Assembly (NCBI GenBank): GCA_902762335.1
Contig: CACWNZ010000054.1
Span: 1 to 7,594 of the forward strand
DNA: 7,594 nucleotides
Reading direction: 5' to 3'
Source of the DNA: an uncultured Ruminococcus sp.
Lineage (GTDB): Bacteria > Bacillota > Clostridia > Oscillospirales > Acutalibacteraceae
In this document: positions 5,865-7,594 of the stretch, piece after piece
How the letters are laid out: every line of letters begins with the position of its first letter
Position numbering within the stretch: position 1 is the first letter of the stretch
Notes under the pieces: generated by a model
Told to the model about the DNA's origin: nothing
The model's input: the letters and a program-made list of their open reading frames with translations, nothing else
The model's database searches: none
Translations under genes and position numbers: made by a program

Positions 5865-6398
5865 TCAATCAAACGGCAGATCGCCGTCTTCATCGACAAA
5901 AGCGTCTATCCCTGATGTGTCAGTCCGTGATGCCGTAGCTGTATTCATCTGCGCTTTGTCGGTGTGCTTGCAGTCGGGATAAGCTGTCTTTGAGAACCAC
6001 TTGACCTTCTCGCTTGTTTTGTCTTGATATGTATCGTGGATGATCTCCGCCTGTACAGCTCTGCCTACAAGGTCAGCGCCCAGATCGTTAAGAGTTTCGT
6101 AAGACTTGCCCCCCGGCAGACCTGCCGTTTCACACAGGTTCATGAGCTGCTTGAAGCTGTAGCCGTCTACCTTTTTGTCGTCCTCGGTCTGTCTGTCCGG
6201 TTTCTTCTGCCAGATCGCATGGTAAATGTTTTTGTTCTGATACTTCTGCGGAACGTCATTCCTCACAACAAGACGTACCGAAAAATAAAGCGTACCGCCC
6301 TTTGTTGCGTTTATATTCGCCTGCTTTATAATAAATTCGTATTTGCCTTTGGGTAGTAACTCACTGCCGTTTGTGTTGGTGTAATTTGTTTCAAACAT
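5865..6398 (-). CDS. DUF669 family protein, probable phage ssDNA-binding replication protein
   Basis: This 177-residue protein starts MFETNYTN and has KGKYEFIIKQANINATKGGTLYF-like beta-rich sequence (18-60), the usual opening of DUF669 proteins found in Firmicute phage replication modules. The segment GYSFKQLMNLCETAGLP (79-95) and a later beta hairpin with VKWFSK also fit. The C-terminus is low-complexity and ends DEDGDLPFD, closely resembling the acidic tip of bacterial SSB, which recruits replication partners. I infer a single-strand DNA-binding role from this tail and from its place between a nuclease and the primase. No catalytic motif is visible. AAGGAGAG (6413-6406) lies 7 nt before the ATG, the strongest ribosome binding site in the window. 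The gene ends one base before the primase ATG, or overlaps it if an upstream primase start is used. Confidence 0.85.
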   Translation of the reverse strand: MFETNYTNTNGSELLPKGKYEFIIKQANINATKGGTLYFSVRLVVRNDVPQKYQNKNIYHAIWQKKPDRQTEDDKKVDGYSFKQLMNLCETAGLPGGKSYETLNDLGADLVGRAVQAEIIHDTYQDKTSEKVKWFSKTAYPDCKHTDKAQMNTATASRTDTSGIDAFVDEDGDLPFD

Positions 6399-6401
6399 TG
6401 T

Positions 6402-6722
6402 TTATCTCTCCTTTTTTATTAATTGTAATGCGTCTTCAGGACTTCTGCAGATTCCGGCAATTGCTCCGGCTTCCTGCATCGCCTTCAGAAAAGTTTTTTG
6501 TCCGGGGCTTGCTCTGCCCGTTTTGGTCTTTACCTCGATAAAAAACGCTTTGCCGTCACACTCACGAAAGCCGAAGATGTCGGAAAACCCGACAGGTACG
6601 CCGGTGTCAAAATACCGTCCGTCAGGCGTTTTCATTTTTCCGACATTCATCCGGAAGGAAACGCATCCGTTTTCAGACAAGGCAACTCTTATTTCATTCA
6701 TTATTTTGTGTTCATCGGTCAA
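6402..6722 (-). CDS. VRR-NUC domain nuclease
   Basis: This is a 106-residue stand-alone nuclease of the PD-(D/E)xK superfamily. The catalytic core reads GVPVGFSD (D48), then FFIEVKTKTG (E63 and K65), then Q75 in SPGQKTFL, the expected order for VRR-NUC. An early glutamate in MNEIRVAL (E10) is also typical. Small phage VRR-NUC proteins are thought to cut branched or flap DNA during replication or recombination. The start is chosen as TTG at 6722, which gives the usual MTDEHKIMNEIR opening and overlaps the helicase stop as TTGA, with GAGGT 8 nt ahead. A longer frame reaches back to 6818, but that extension overlaps helicase coding sequence and does not look conserved. The gene ends 3 nt before the DUF669 ATG, inside its ribosome binding region. 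Confidence 0.92.
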   Translation of the reverse strand: MTDEHKIMNEIRVALSENGCVSFRMNVGKMKTPDGRYFDTGVPVGFSDIFGFRECDGKAFFIEVKTKTGRASPGQKTFLKAMQEAGAIAGICRSPEDALQLIKKER

Positions 6723-7594
6723 TGGATCATACCTCTTCTTTTTGCCTGATAATATGCCCAGCCGGGCTTGTAGCCTTTGCGTCTGGCATACTCTAAAAGT
6801 TCGGTGTAGCTGCTGCATTGAGCGGGGCTGTCGTAAGTAAGGACGAAGCTTTTTATCTGTTCAAGAACCGCGTTCTTTTTCTCTTCTACTTCTCTGAGAT
6901 TCGGCAGAATATGACCGCAGAACGGGCAGGAGCTTACTCTTTTGCCGTCCATTATTGCGGGGAATACCTTGTAACACTCCGTGCATTGCAGAACGGTCGG
7001 TTCATCCTTTTCGTGTTTCTGCATCTGCCGCTTTTTCCTGCCTTCAAGCGTCCATTCCCGGTGCTGATCCGGCAAGCCAAAGCGGGCATAGTTTCCTACA
7101 TGGTCTATTATTATTGCCCGTTTGTCCGGCTTGTATCTCATACAGCGCATTGACTGTTGGATATACAGCGTCAGGCTTTTTGTTGGGCGGAGAAGAATAG
7201 CGCACTCGCAGTCCGGAACGTCAAACCCCTCTGATATCAGATCGACATTGCAGAGTATTTTTATTGTGCCTTGCCTGAACTCTGTGATTATGCTGTCACG
7301 TTCCGGCTTTGGAGTTTCACCGTCAATATGGGCGGCGATTATCCCTGCGGCGTTGAACGCATCAGACATTGCTTTGGAATGCTTCACGGTGGTGCAGTAG
7401 CATATAGCCTGTTTACCGCCTGCGAGCGTTCTGTAGTGAGCTATGGCGTCACCGAATACGGCACGCTTGAACATAACCTTTTCAAGGTCCTGAGCGTTGT
7501 ATTCACCGTGTACGGTATTGACGCCTGCAAGGTCAACCATTGACGGCGCATAATAATCGTATGGCGCAAGGAAATGATTGTCTATCAGCCACTT
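6719..7594 (-). CDS. SF2 DEAD/DEAH-type phage helicase (C-terminal half, cut by window edge)
   Basis: The frame is open to the window edge, leaving 291 residues of the C-terminal part. The second RecA-like domain shows motif IV (QAICYCTTVKHSK, about 62-74), motif V (LCNVDLISEGFDVP, about 114-127) and motif VI (QQSMRCMRYKPDKRAIIIDH, about 146-165). Motif VI carries M where most SF2 helicases have G in QxxGRxxR. A zinc ribbon follows, with cysteine pairs at about 204/207 (CTEC) and 223/226 (CPFC), then a charged helix and an end rich in aromatic residues (GYKPGWAYYQAKRRG). This layout is common to phage helicases that sit ahead of VRR-NUC and primase genes in Firmicute prophages. The Walker A and DEAD/DEAH motifs must lie beyond 7594. 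Its likely job is DNA unwinding or remodelling in phage replication. Confidence 0.92.
   Translation of the reverse strand, partial: KWLIDNHFLAPYDYYAPSMVDLAGVNTVHGEYNAQDLEKVMFKRAVFGDAIAHYRTLAGGKQAICYCTTVKHSKAMSDAFNAAGIIAAHIDGETPKPERDSIITEFRQGTIKILCNVDLISEGFDVPDCECAILLRPTKSLTLYIQQSMRCMRYKPDKRAIIIDHVGNYARFGLPDQHREWTLEGRKKRQMQKHEKDEPTVLQCTECYKVFPAIMDGKRVSSCPFCGHILPNLREVEEKKNAVLEQIKSFVLTYDSPAQCSSYTELLEYARRKGYKPGWAYYQAKRRGMIH

Noticed and set aside
6723..6818. N-terminal extension of the VRR-NUC frame back to 6818
   Set aside because: The extension lies within helicase codons in another frame. The TTG at 6722 has a ribosome binding site and gives the usual family N-terminus.
1..7594. Integration or defence cargo such as integrase, att site, toxin-antitoxin or anti-CRISPR
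   Set aside because: Every intact gene fits a phage replication, regulation or packaging role. No integrase or att-like repeat was visible, so lysogeny is inferred only from the phage type.

Overview
The window looks like the middle of a temperate, tailed double-stranded DNA phage or prophage of a gut-type Firmicute, most likely a clostridial (Ruminococcus- or Oscillospiraceae-like) host. This rests on the gene families, the strong GGAG-type ribosome binding sites, the several TTG starts and the moderate GC content. It is inferred from gene content, not from a host marker. Every supported gene lies on the minus strand, so the biological order runs from position 7594 down to 1. Plus-strand open frames are antisense shadows.

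Replication module (7594 to about 3410): the C-terminal half of an SF2 DEAD/DEAH-type helicase, cut by the window edge; a small VRR-NUC nuclease starting at TTG inside the helicase stop; a DUF669 protein with an SSB-like acidic tail; and a large fused primase/SF3 helicase. Directly after the primase stop lies an array of five TGACGGGTTW repeats in inverted orientation around a very AT-rich core. It is the best candidate for the phage replication origin, or for an operator controlling the next gene.

Switch region (about 3410 to 2740): a 119-codon sigma-region-4-like regulator (TTG start) is followed 3 nt after its stop by two perfect tandem copies of TGTCCGTTT and a TAAAAT box, which together look like the late promoter it activates. 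The first thing that promoter would transcribe, after a roughly 75-nt structured leader, is a tRNA with a CAT anticodon and several hallmarks of a bacterial initiator tRNA(fMet), then a long hairpin.

Packaging module (2738 to 1): HNH endonuclease, a candidate cos region (7-bp inverted repeat flanking eight G residues), a small-terminase-like protein, the HK97-type large terminase and the N-terminus of the portal protein, cut by the window edge. The last three are translationally coupled by short overlaps. HNH, cos, terminases and portal side by side is the classic layout of HK97-like cos-packaging siphophages.

The modules form one temporal programme: early replication proteins act at an adjacent origin, a regulator at the end of the early operon turns on the late promoter just beyond it, and the late transcript delivers a tRNA and the packaging genes.
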